DNA of 64,000 bases from Kuschelorhynchus macadamiae (lineage: Eukaryota; Arthropoda; Insecta; Coleoptera; Curculionidae): assembly GCA_030620095.1 (NCBI GenBank), contig JAUTXW010002478.1:310001-374000 (forward strand), read 5' to 3'. The translations under genes and the position numbers were made by a program. Shown in pieces: positions 32,611 through 43,145 of this stretch. The number at the start of each line of letters is the position of its first letter. The stretch's first letter is position 1. Below the pieces are notes generated by a model, which saw only the letters and a list, made by a program, of their open reading frames with translations, did no database searches and had not been told where the DNA came from.

Positions 32611-33062
32611 ATGATAACGCTCAAAGAAAATAAATTTATAATTTCAGTCGAAGAAGGGCCGGTTACGACCTTGAATTATAATAGTGCGAGGACGCTTAAT
32701 CACCTCGCCAATTTGGCAACGTCGGAACCAGGTCTTTCAATTACCCAGTGGTAACAATGTTTGGCTACGTTGTTGGAAACTGTGAGAGTTGACAATGACA
32801 GTGTTGACGGTTGACAGGAAAATCACATGTGATGATTTGGAGGTTATGGTTGCCCTTGAAAGTGAAAACTTTACAAACGATTTACTTCAAAAATATCCAA
32901 AACTAGGGCTTGCAAACACTTTCAAAGGTATTTCGAACCTTATAAAACACGTTTAGCACGAATTACTGGAACAACTCTCAATTTAACAATAAAAAAATAC
33001 GCAAGTAAACACATCAAACTTTTAACAACCGAATTGCAATGTTTTTGTTTACACTTACACAC
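32611..33062 (-). other. LINE D 5' UTR
   Basis: No coding sequence is visible. It includes a G/C-richer part (32,640-32,800) immediately upstream of ORF1. The boundary with LINE C lies at about 33,062, where the plus strand becomes readable as RT again. Confidence 0.5.
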
Positions 33063-34541
33063 ATAAAATATGCTAAAGAATATATCTGTCAACCCCTTCA
33101 CAATATTATTAATGAATGCTTTCGGAATTCAGTTTTTCTTGATGCCTTAAAAATAGCTAAGGTGCAGCCTATCTACAAAAAGGGCCCAAGGACTGACATG
33201 ACCAAATACAGACCCGTGTCACTGTTGCCTGGTTTATCAAAGGTTTTTGAGAGGGCAATTTATAACAGAATCATATCATTTCTTACATACCACAACATCT
33301 TAAATGAACGTCAGTTTGGTTTCTGTAAGAACATGTCAACTGAACTGGCTATTTTTAAATTAGTAAATCTTATAGCTGATTCTCTGGACAACAATAATAT
33401 GGCAGCTGGCCTTTTCTTTGACCTCTCAAAGGCTTTTGAGACAATAGACTATAACATCCTTTTTGTCCGGTTGTACAATTGTGGGGTGAGGGGTAACTGT
33501 TTGGAACTTTTACGTTCTTATCTTGCTGGAAGGAGGCAACTGGTATCTATTGTTGCTGATGGGAAAAGATATTTCTCTGCACCATCAAACATACAGCAGG
33601 GAGTCCCACAGGGGTCAATCCTGGGACCCTTGCTTTTTTTAATATATGTGAACAACTTGGGTGATACACTTAACATGGGACAGGTTTTTCAGTTTGCCGA
33701 TGATACCTCTATTATTATAACGGAGAGAACTCTGTCTGGGTTATCAGGAAATCTGTCAGGGATGGTGGAGAGAATGGCATTGTGGTGCAACGAGAATGAT
33801 GGTTTGAAGCTGAATGCAGATAAGACAGCATTGTTGCAATTTCAAATTTTAAAAAGCAGACCTGAAAGTGTGTATGTTAGGATCAATCATAAGTCGGTTC
33901 CTGTAGTGCAGAATGTAAGATTTTTGGGCCTAATGTTAGATACTCACTTATCATGTAATGATCACATTCTGCAGCTGAATAGCAAATTGAGCTCTGCATG
34001 TTTTGCCTTAGGGGTGTTAAGGTACCATGTTTCACTAGATGCCTTAAAGATATTTTATTTTGCTTATGTTAGGTCTAGAATGTCATATGGAATTATTTTT
34101 TGGGCTTCATCAACCCATGCAACAAACATTTTTATAACTCAAAAAAGAATAGTTCGAACCATCCTAAAGAGGCATCCTCGAGCATCCTGCAAACCCTTGT
34201 TCAGAGATCTTAATATCTTATCAGTTCCATCTCTTTACTTTCTTCAACTAGTATTGTTTGTGAGAGAACATAAACAACTATTTCAGACAAACCATGATCT
34301 CTATGCTAGAAACATGGAGATCTTAACAAGGGACTCTCATGACTTGAGAACACCCTTTCACAACACGGCTTTCTTTGCTAAAAGTTCATATTATAGAGCT
34401 ATCCAGGCCTATAATCTTCTACCAAAACATATTAGGGACATGACATCTGACAAGGTCTTTAAGAGCTCAGTTACCCGTCTACTAATTGATAAATGTTTGT
34501 ATAAATTTAAGTTCTGGGAGGAATTTAATAATGATACTTAG
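33063..34541 (+). pseudogene. LINE C ORF2, reverse transcriptase body and C-terminal arm
   Basis: About 490 open codons: KYAKEYICQPLHNIINE, PIYKKGPRTDMTKYRPVSLL, QFGFCKNMSTELAIF, FFDLSKAFETIDYNILF, GVPQGSILGPLLFLIYVNNL, FQFADDTSIII (intact box), VRFLGLMLDTHLSCNDHI, YGIIFWASSTHATN and a C-terminal arm ending YKFKFWEEFNNDT. Uninterrupted apart from being severed from its first RT block by LINE D. The ATG at 33,039 is within LINE D sequence and is not a natural start. Confidence 0.85.
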
Positions 34542-34850
34542 CTCAACTTAAGTTTTAGTAGTTTTCCATTTAGGTTCTAGCTTTAAGGTTTTTAAACTGG
34601 TTTTAATATTATAGGTTTTCATTTCTCTCTACTTATAATTAGTATATGGTTTGTTATGTAAATTTTAAAATCAAGGCTAGTTGTCTTTTCATCTTTATTG
34701 TGTCCATGTTGTGTAAGTCATTTAATAATATTTAATATCTTTATAATAATATGCATTGTGAGTATTTCCGCCGACGATACCGCTCATTCTCCTGTTTTGG
34801 AAATGATATTATTATGGTAATAAAAGCATTTCATTTCATTTCATATTAAT
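34542..34850 (+). other. LINE C 3' UTR, TTTCA tail and target duplication
   Basis: AT-rich, no coding sequence. AATAAAAG at about 34,819 leads into three TTTCA repeats, then TATTAAT (34,844-34,850), which also precedes the element at 25,806. Confidence 0.65.
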
Positions 34851-35600
34851 AAGGCCGAAATAGATGACTCGAAAGGATTTAAAAGTAAATTGGAGGACTT
34901 CGAAACAGTGTTTTTGATTATTTTACAATCTAGAATTTTAAATAGCATAGACACAGTATCAAAACTTTTACAAAATGAGCAACAAGATATCCAAAAATCA
35001 ATTAAACTTTTTAAAAATGTTAATGACATATCAAAATGAATTTTTAGCTATAAAAAGAGGCCGATATTACAGCAAGTAAATGGGGTATAATAACCGAATT
35101 TCGCCACATGTAAACGTTTTTTTGATGAAGTTGCAAATGACTTTGTTTTTGAAACTACTGAAGATATTTTTAGAGTTGAAGTTTTCTATAAGACCCTGGG
35201 TATTATTATCAGCCAGTTACAAAGTAGGACAATCAGTTCACATCAAAAAGATCTGTATTCTACTGATACAGTAATATACCAAATGGCGGAAAACATTTGT
35301 GAAATATTGAAGGTGATATTTCAGATAGACTTTCCTATCAATTATTAGCTTTTCCAAATTTTTTTGTAACAAACTTAAAAATATTAAATGAATAAAAGAT
35401 TTCCTAACATTTATTATGGTTGACTGTTACTCATCCAGTAGTAGCTTAAAATTCCTCTGACTCATACATCGGCAGAACAATCATTCTGAAAAGTAAATTT
35501 AATAAAATCATATTTAAGGAATTCCACAAGTCAAAATAGATTATCATGTTTGGTAATGCTCTTCTTTGAAAATACAGTGGTCCACTCTATAGTGTTAGTT
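34845..35600 (+). pseudogene. hAT transposase, C-terminal part with dimerisation domain
   Basis: Continues in frame with ...LTSIN upstream: KAEIDDSKGFKSKLEDFETV, ILNSIDTVSKLLQNEQQD, then a more decayed part (RFFDEVANDFVFETTEDIFRV), and the hATC-like block LKIPLTHTSAEQSF, KVNLIKSYLRNSTSQNRLS, MLFFENTV at about 35,440-35,590. The SAExSF...K...K..LR pattern is the hallmark of the hAT dimerisation domain. Several stops. The last recognisable residues lie about 130 bases before the putative right terminus. Confidence 0.75.
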
Positions 35601-35735
35601 GTATTTTATCTTTTTCCTGGGTTAATATTTATTTAATAAAAGTTTTTATGTAGTTTTTTATTTTTTCTTAGGAGCAAAGCCATCTGTAGATTAACTAGTA
35701 CAAAATAAAAAAAAACAAATGAGTTGGGGCCCACT

Positions 35736-37395
35736 GGTATAAGGTTGAACCTGAGCCCATTGGGATGTTGCTATGGTGTAGATCCACTTTTGTTACAAGG
35801 TTTTTACACTTGGGAGAGGCTGGTTATGATTAAACTTCGTCGATGGCCTTAATAAGTTTGGCCCTGAGCAAAGTCAACACAGAAGAAGCAAAGTGATCTT
35901 TTTCCCTTTAAAACCATCACACTCTGCTCTAAAGCTGTCAGGTCAGAGCAATCAGCTTTATGTTTTAAATCTAGAACATTAGTTCGTATCACTCTCCAGC
36001 AAATTGCATTTAACACATTTCATTTTCAGATTAAAATGATAGAAACATAATGTGATTTTTGGAGATAAAAATGCAATTTTTTCAGTTGCTAACAAGCATA
36101 GATTTTATCCAAAACTAGTATTCATGTATCCATTAAGAAAAGCTTTTAAAGAACTTTGAAAATATTTTTACGAATCTTGTAGGGAACCAAAGATGTCGCC
36201 ATATTATGTCAAATCTATAAATTCTGATATATCTAAATAATTTTCAATTTTTTTTAGGGTAGATGAAGGAGATTTTTTACTGTTGTTCACACTTATCAAA
36301 TTTTAAACCTCTACAGAGAGGGACTGAGATAAGAGGGAACTGCCTTGACAAAATTCGAGTCATTACTAGTCCTAAATGTTATTTTGATGTCACTTTGATG
36401 CATTTGCGAAGTACATATATTTTTGTTTATAAAAATAAAAAAGTAACACCTTGAAACCTTGAACATTCAATTGAGTTTTGTTCCAAAATTCTGGTGCAGT
36501 GCCCAGTTTTTACAACTATTTATAAATTATATTAACAAAAACCTTGAAAAAATGATATTCATGCTGACATTAAGTAATGATAAACAAGAGAAAATATGAA
36601 TTATTTTTAGAAAGCAATTAATTTACAAAAAAAACTTACATCCTAACCTAAACCATCCTCCAATAGTATCGGGAATAGGAAGACTCGCCAGATAATCGGG
36701 AATGGTAACCTTCACTAAATGCGACAAGGGTTGCATTTTTGAGATAATATAGCTACCTAGAAAATGTTTATCTTATACCCTATTTAAATAATAAATCTTG
36801 ATTTTGACTTTTACTGCTCACGTTGTTTTTCCTCTCTCTTTTGATTTCAATGACATGTTTCTCTTGCGCATCTAACCAATGTGGCCAACCTCTGGCTATT
36901 ATTTAGTCGTATGAACACATGAAAATCTAAAATTATCGTATATTTAAAAGTCACAAATCCGAAATCAATTTTTTCTCTGTTACGTTTCGTTTTTGACCTA
37001 TTTATCACCATAGATGATAAATATCATAAACCATTACTTATATCTTTCTTCTTTTTTATGAAAATTCGCTGGTTCTATGAGACTGCTACAAACAAGTATA
37101 AAAAGACGGGGTCTTGTAAACAATTAAACCCACGGAATTTGATAATTTTTTAATATAAAATAGAAAGTTTACCTTCATTTAACTGTTTTAAGAAAATAAA
37201 AGAAATGGATGAACCACTTTTTCTATTAAAAAAACCAAAAAAAATTGGATATTTTCACTGTATTCCAGTGAATATGACAATTTGAAGAAAGGCTATCTTG
37301 CATTGTTGCCAAACTTACACTATTGTATTGTATTAAAATTTTCATGTTAGTCTCCCGACAGTAACGCATTTGGATCCCTGTGCCGATCCCAAATA
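35736..37395. other. Unassigned AT-rich stretch
   Basis: No domain recognised. The minus strand at about 36,020-35,870 has 45-50 open codons (VIRTNVLDLKHKADCSDL, EQSVMVLKGKRSLC) that look protein-like but match nothing I know. The plus strand has a 63-codon open stretch at 36,263-36,454 just after a pyrimidine-rich AG. Neither is supported by splice partners. Confidence 0.25.
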
Positions 37396-37401
37396 TTAGA
37401 C

Positions 37402-39668
37402 TTTCGCCAGTGATGTACTTCGCTGTCGTTCGCCTTTTATATTAGGGCTTTAATGATGATGCATACGGCGCCTAACCTGGTGCTAACCCGGTACCAATTC
37501 ACCTAGTGCCTTCGCGCTCCTGCTGGTACCGGTCCACAACCCACATATGCATTTTCTTTTTCTTATTATTTTCTTTATATTATTATCCCCAGCACACTGG
37601 ATTTCCGTCCAACAGACGACACTCCCGCTCTCTCTTTATTTAGCAGCTGTAATTATGTTTAAAAACGTTTAATAATGTCTAATATAATAATTACTTCTAA
37701 CTTTTAGTTAGAAATAATAATTTTGGTGTTATAAAGCATTATAATATAATTAGTCTTTTACGTAGTGCATAATTAAGTTTGTGAAAAATACGTTTTTAGC
37801 GATACGCCAAAAACAAGTTCAGTGCAACCTTCCGAAACCTTAATTTTTTTAAATATAATTTGAAAAAGTGCCTCATCCATAAATTTTTGTGTATAGGAAT
37901 TGTTAAGGTAATCTTTCAAATGTATATATTAAATTTGTTAAATTCCATGGGTAAAATTCTTTACAAGAGCCAAAAAGACGTAAAATAAACTCTCTTTTTG
38001 TTTTTCTTGCTTTTTTTACTTAAAAATTGAAGAACACTAAAAAAACAGCCATATTTTTTGCATTAGTAACAATTTTAAAGAGAAACATTGACTAGTACAA
38101 ATTAAGGTATTTAAGTCCGTTGATCACGAATCTGAAGACTAATCTATTCAAACACATGTCGTTTCCGAGTTGTTCATCTTCAAAGTCTCAAATTTTACTT
38201 TTTAACGAATTTCCCTTCTTTCAATAGAAAATATCTTTTCTTTTAGCATACATTTGATGGAAGTGATATTAAGCTATGCAATTACTAGAAGATGTCCATT
38301 TTATTGTGTTTTTTAACTAAAAAATCAATAAAAACCTAATTTTAAAACTTATGATTTACACACTACGTCATCAGCAGAGTTTTTTTTTAATATTGGTAAG
38401 TTGCGTTATTATCATTACTCCGTAAACTGCCCACTCCAACTCAACGTTACCAAGCCCATTACTGATTTTCTAATATACATATGCGCGGTATAACGTGTTA
38501 CTCCGAATCTAGCGTGAATCGGTGAAGCGATCGGTTCAGCGGAGAGGGACGGATTTTAAGCAAAATATTTCTAAGAAAATTTACAAAATAACCTTAATGA
38601 AAACATTGTTGACTGACATTACAATATTAGGGAACACATGAGTTCGAAACTAGGCGCCTGGGTTGAGTCTCCACCCAATTATATACATCCACCCAATTAT
38701 TTACATTCACCCAATTATATACATAGGTAACTAGGCAAGCGGAAATTTCTTAATAGCGGAATAACTATGGAATTGGTGTTTTTATTTTCTTCAGATATTA
38801 ATACAGATGAAAGAACGTTTCTAAAAAAAATTTCAATCAACAGTAAAAGAAAAGAAATTAAAAACATTAAAAACCAAAAAAGGCTAGAGGTGAAGATGCG
38901 ATTTTCGCCCCCAAAAACTTGCAACCTTGACGCGGAACCCTTTTGATCTGTTCTAGAAACGACCCTACGGAACATCATAAATCGTAGATACCTACATATT
39001 AGACAATCATTCTCAAAAATATATATTCATAAATGTGTCAATCGCCGATACTCGTAACGCAACGGGGGCGCCATAAAATTTTGATTATTTCCAGCTTTAA
39101 GTAAAGTGGTACCATGTTACATACACACTGGCTTTTTTGACTTCGTGTAAGGACTTGACAGATAGAGGCGCGAAGCCGTCTTCGCGGTTCACTAAAAAAA
39201 AAGTCGGTCCGGCACTGGTACCAATTTACTTAGTACCTCCGCGCATTTGTATATTAGAAAATTAGTAACGTGCCTGGCAACGTCGGCTTGGAGTGGGCGA
39301 TTTACAGAATAATGACAATAACGCAACTTTATACCAACATTAAGAAAAAAAACTTTGCAGCTCACATGGTGCAAAAAAATCATAAATTTTAAAATTAGGT
39401 TTTTATTGATTTTTTTTGTCAGAAAACAGCAATAAAATATAATTTAAGCTAAAAGAAAGGATATTTTCGATAGAAAGAGGGGAAAGCCATTAAAAATGAA
39501 ATGTGAGTCTTTGATGAAGAATAACTCGGAAACGAAACGTTGCCAAATAATTTTGACTTTTGTTACATGCATAGGTAAGTCGGTAAAAGCAGGAGCGTGA
39601 AAGCCTAGGTGGACTGGTACTGGGTACAGAAAAGGCGAACAACAGTGAAGTGCATCACTGGCGGCTAG
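37402..39668. mobile_element. Foldback-like element with long inverted repeats
   Basis: The outer ends are CGCCAGTGATG (37,403) and its complement at 39,655-39,665. The left arm 37,403-37,555 pairs with 39,585-39,665, and the left arm 38,150-38,490 pairs with 39,245-39,540 on the complement, e.g. TTGCGTTATTRTCATTA and TTTTCTAATATACA. The left arm has about 590 extra bases between these two blocks. The loop (38,500-39,240) has no frame longer than 87 codons. CAGTG termini would suit hAT, but no 8-bp target duplication was seen. Confidence 0.65.
38672..38725. repeat. 18-bp tandem repeat, three copies
   Basis: Three adjacent units of CACCCAATTATATACATC type (38,672-38,689, 38,690-38,707, 38,708-38,725) with one or two differences, inside the loop of the foldback-like element. 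Confidence 0.85.
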
Positions 39669-41586
39669 GGTTGATAAGTAGTTTATGAAGCAAAAACTAC
39701 ATTAAAAATCACGCGTAGTTTTTTATATTATTTATATTATTTTATATTAAAATTTTAAAAACTACATCAAATCTATAGCAGCCAATGGCTATTGACTGGT
39801 TCTATATAAAAAACTATTCTTACTAGGGAAATAAATTTAATAAAGTAATATTTATATTACACAAGACTAACATACATAAATATATCAAAATTATAATATT
39901 TAACTTTATTCAGCACGAGGTATATTATATTATTAACAAAAAAATATTTCCTTAAATACAAACAAAATAAACTTTATATTTTTATAAAAAAATATAAATG
40001 TAAGGTAAATGTACGTATTATCGACACCATAAGACAAATTCTGAATTGTTAATTTTAAATTTATTAAGTTGATTATAACGTATTATTGTCTCAGCTTTTT
40101 GTAAAGTTATTCCTAATTGAAGATGTCAGATTGCCCTTTTATCGACACTTTATAAATTCGAATGTTCTTAATACTGACATAGAAATGTATTAAATATTGA
40201 CAGTCTTTAAAATGTTTTATTGTAATTAATACAGTAACCAAGTATAAACAAATTTCAAAGATGAACAAGACATACTAATTTATTTAATACTGGAAAAAAT
40301 ACAAGCATGTAAAATATATTCCAAAATTTGATACCTCCTGTACCAGATACCAATAATAAGCCGCTCTAATTATTGGTATCCAGTTTTTACAGTTCCACTT
40401 TTTGAATACCAAAAAATGTTTTTTTTCAGGCCAAATCCAATTAAAGCCCTTCTCCATGTGATTCACTTTGTATTTACATAGACCCTGATCCCTGTCCTCA
40501 TTGGTATAGAAATAGATACTTAAATTTTCTCAAATGTTGCTCATTGAAATTTACTATTACAAATTCTCTCAAATTAAAAAAGTCGGTTTCGTCTTCTTTA
40601 TCTTTCTTTAAAGTTTCATTACACGCGTCTTCATTAGACGGATTCAATTGGAAGACAGATAGTTAGGCTGCTAGTTAGATAGGCAGATAGATGTATAGAT
40701 AGAATTTTGTGCTGTTATTGTAACATAAAGAAGTAACTAGAATTCCCGATAATAAAGTAGAACACCAAATCTGCAGCAATAGTTGAAATTATATAAGTCC
40801 TTATTAAGGGTTAAAGGTATTCATGAACCAATCACACTCCATTTGCGCTAGATATATACTTATTCTCCGGTGTCTGAATTTAGCGAATACAACTAGATTA
40901 AGCTAAACAAGAGCACACAGCTTGTTTTCAGCCAATGCAGGCGTATGGGATGTAGTTGTGTAAGCAGAAGGATGTAAGTATTTTATAATATAAATAGTGT
41001 GGAGACACCCTAATTCTCATTCCTTGTGACGGTGACGAAGTAGTCTGTCGGTTACTCCGTTTAGAAAGCTTATCAGTGTAAACTTCAAGATAATATTAAA
41101 CCAAAATTAATGATCAAATAAATATTTTGAATTCAATGAGCAAGTCAAGATATGAAATACTAAAACTCAGTGACATACATATTAATTCGAAGCACTAGTT
41201 TACCATTTGAAACTGTATTGTAGAAGAATATTAGAAAATTCAAAGAAGAAGAAAAGCTGTATAGCTTCCTATGCGCTTTGAAACACTATCAAATGAATTC
41301 CTTCAGTCAATCAACTAACAGAAAAAGCTACTGCTTGTCTACACAGGTATAAAGAAATACCTAAACCAAACAGAGTTTAAGTTTGAATCTACGGATTAAT
41401 GTATAATAAATCCAAGTATGATATTATATTTTTTAAATAAAATATGTTTGTATGTAACTTAGTATCTTACCTTATTTCTTGGAATATAATTATAGGTTTT
41501 TGAAATATATATATTTTTTCTAGAATTACACAATATTCGATGACATTTTAACCCACCTCAGATCTAGAACGTATTCAATTCAGACT
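39669..41586. other. Unassigned AT-rich stretch
   Basis: No gene recognised. It holds a 12-bp inverted repeat (GATACCAATAAT ... ATTATTGGTATC, about 40,345-40,380), a short GATA-rich run (40,655-40,705) and the promoter-like site listed separately. Confidence 0.4.
40989..41021 (+). promoter_or_regulatory. Core-promoter-like TATA plus initiator
   Basis: TATAAATA at 40,989-40,996 and an arthropod-type initiator TCATT at 41,017-41,021 put the presumptive start adenine 30 bases after the first T of the box. An AATAAA lies about 100 bases further on (41,118). That order would fit a solo LTR, but no LTR termini were found. Confidence 0.3.
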
Positions 41587-41594
41587 CATGACAT

Positions 41595-41740
41595 CAGGCA
41601 CGTAGCCAAGGGGGTCCAGGAGGTCTGGACTCCCCTAAAAACCTAAAAATATTTTGCTATAGACATGCTTCTTACTAATTTTCCTGAGGTTTCACCATTT
41701 GAATCCCCCCCCTCGAACTGAATTTCTGGCTATATGCCTG
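41595..41740. mobile_element. hAT-type MITE, 146 bp, with perfect 8-bp target duplication
   Basis: The left end CAGGCACGTAGCCA matches the complement of the right end CAGGCATATAGCCA at 12 of 14 positions. Flanking bases are CATGACAT on both sides (41,587-41,594 and 41,741-41,748). CAG-type inverted termini with an 8-bp duplication define hAT. There is no coding capacity; it was presumably moved by an autonomous relative. Confidence 0.9.
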
Positions 41741-41748
41741 CATGACAT

Positions 41749-42298
41749 CTTTAGCAGATTTATATAAATTTGTGAAAAACAGGTTCTCCGTTTCACCGCT
41801 GGAGCTTCTCGTTAAAGAGGATATTTATAAATGTTCTCTCTGTGGGCATTCCTTCGAAAGATGTTTATAGTTTAACAAAAAAAAGAAGATGCTGCGATTT
41901 ACTTTTCTATTTTTTTTTCAGAGATCTATTTCTAATCGAAAAAATATTGGGAGGGAATTTGTATAGTAGTATATAAACATCATGGGCCTTTAGGGTCATG
42001 GTTCATACTGATAACAAGTACGAGCGTTAGGTCGCAAAAGGGGTCTTTTGTGTTTGTGTACACACTCACTTTCGACCTCATTTAATTAAAAAACGTCCAT
42101 TAACGCAATACGTAAAAAAAGTTGAAGTCAACTGTCAGATTGTAAGTGGGTGCTTGCATTGTGCAGCATTCCTATACGTGTGTATGTTTTGTATAATAAA
42201 AGGTCATTGGTCATACTGGTACATAAATGGTTGCAAACGAAAACATTTTAACAGCTGTTAGTATTAAAATAAAATGAAAATGGTTAAAACGTTATTGT
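41749..42298. other. No gene seen
   Basis: AT-rich sequence between the MITE and the TAA repeat. No feature recognised. Confidence 0.4.
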
Positions 42299-42317
42299 TT
42301 AATAATAATAATAATAG

Positions 42318-42570
42318 ATAAGTCTGACCGTCTGGGTACTGCATCCAGCAGTATTGAGGACGCTACGGTAATTTCGTAGTCCGTACTGTCAGCGGCGTCC
42401 AGCTGTCCGCTGTCCTAAATACCCAGTATCCCTGCCCTTCCCACACCCTAGCTACTCTTTCTAACCTTTGAAACCGCACGGAACAACTAACCTCGGTTAA
42501 GTTGCTTGGGGAGTGACGCCTCCACGGACCCGAGTTACCTAGACCACCAGGGTCAAATGGTGGCACACCC
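42318..42570 (+). other. R4/Dong-like element 5' UTR
   Basis: G/C-rich compared with the neighbourhood and starting GATAAGTCTGACCGTC right after the TAA run. No coding sequence is evident. Confidence 0.55.
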
Positions 42571-43145
42571 ATGAAAATGGAGAAAGCATCGAGCCTCGGA
42601 AAAGAGCCGCTGCCTGGGGATCGCCAGGTCACCTTTGGAACCACTGCTGAAGGTGACAGCATGCGGGACGGTGGCGGCAAAAGGCTGAATAGGCGGGCCT
42701 TTGCCGAAAAAACTGCTACAGCCGAACCTATTCCCGAGAATTTCATCAGAGCCGACATTGTTGGAGACGGAAGCTGTCTGTTCCGATCAGTCAGCTTGCA
42801 CGTATACGGCCATCAAAATAATTATGCCAAACTTCGAGAAGATGCATTGACATGCATACGGAACTTCAGATATTTTCGTTATTTCACGACGACGACATGA
42901 AGGACTTCCACAACTATTATAAATTCATGAGAAAAACCACTACATACGGAACAAGCCTAGAAATATTTGCTCTCTCGGAAACTCAAAAACACATTTTCCA
43001 TATTTTCTCAAAACCAAGAACAACAACAGAACAGATGTGCACTAAAGAGAGACCAACAATAATAGGCAAACAAATACACAATAAAATGATCTACCTTCTA
43101 CTAACAGGCGATCCAATGTCGGGACACTTTGAGCTTCTAACATGA
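42571..43145 (+). pseudogene. R4/Dong-like ORF: OTU cysteine-protease domain
   Basis: From about residue 60, IVGDGSCLFRSVSLHVYG gives the OTU nucleophile block (catalytic Cys after DGS) and is followed by LREDALTCI. A frameshift near 42,860 moves to a frame reading KDFHNYYKFM, TYGTSLEIFALSE and, at the end, GDPMSGHFELL, the catalytic-His block of OTU proteases. Both catalytic residues are therefore recognisable across the frameshift. OTU domains cleave ubiquitin-type linkages; some non-LTR retrotransposons carry one, with unknown role in the element. The start at 42,571 is the first ATG after the GC-rich leader. Confidence 0.75.

Larger units (their letters stand above)
26602..33062 (-). mobile_element. 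LINE D: non-LTR retrotransposon inserted in LINE C
   Basis: Minus-strand order: 5' UTR (33,062-32,611), ORF1 (32,610-31,784), a foreign block (LINE E, opposite strand), ORF2 endonuclease (29,397-28,597), RT (28,412-26,834), 3' UTR and a TTTGAATTTGAATG tail (26,625-26,602). TAACATCAT before the tail (26,593-26,601) resembles TACACACAT beyond the 5' end (about 33,056-33,064), a diverged candidate target duplication. Removing it joins PTNII to KYAKEYICQPL of LINE C. Confidence 0.75.
25813..34844 (+). mobile_element. LINE C: 5'-truncated CR1-like retrotransposon, interrupted by LINE D
   Basis: Left part 25,850-26,601 (end of endonuclease, linker, first RT block), right part 33,063-34,541 (rest of RT), then 3' UTR and a TTTCA-repeat tail (34,826-34,844). 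It is flanked by TATTAAT (25,806-25,812 and 34,844-34,850), a candidate target duplication in the hAT gene. The insert lies between the last codon of hAT ...LTSIN and KAEIDD..., which are contiguous and in frame when it is removed. Confidence 0.8.
15119..35735 (+). mobile_element. hAT transposon (ZMYM1-like), split by two nested LINE stacks
   Basis: Three separated plus-strand segments carry consecutive parts of one hAT transposase: TTF-type zinc finger (16,340-16,533), DDE core (25,050-25,812) and C-terminal part with dimerisation domain (34,845-35,600). The left end has a GC-rich CAGGCCCGTGACG...GGGCCCCC stretch at about 15,119 and the right end a GGGGCCCACTGG at about 35,725, plausible degenerate termini. 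LINE stacks of 8.5 and 9.0 kb lie between the segments, each ending in a LINE tail followed by a candidate target duplication. Old, with stops and frameshifts. Confidence 0.75.

Noticed and set aside
33039..33062. Start of LINE C RT at the ATG at 33,039
   Set aside because: Those first codons are still LINE D 5' sequence; the RT similarity begins only at about 33,063.
15110..35745. 8-bp target duplication for the large hAT
   Set aside because: Several alignments of the GC-rich ends were possible (CGAAGGTT against ATAAGGTT among them), but none was exact.
36263..36454. 63-codon open stretch after a TTTTTTAG acceptor-like site
   Set aside because: No donor, no similarity recognised, short length in AT-rich DNA.
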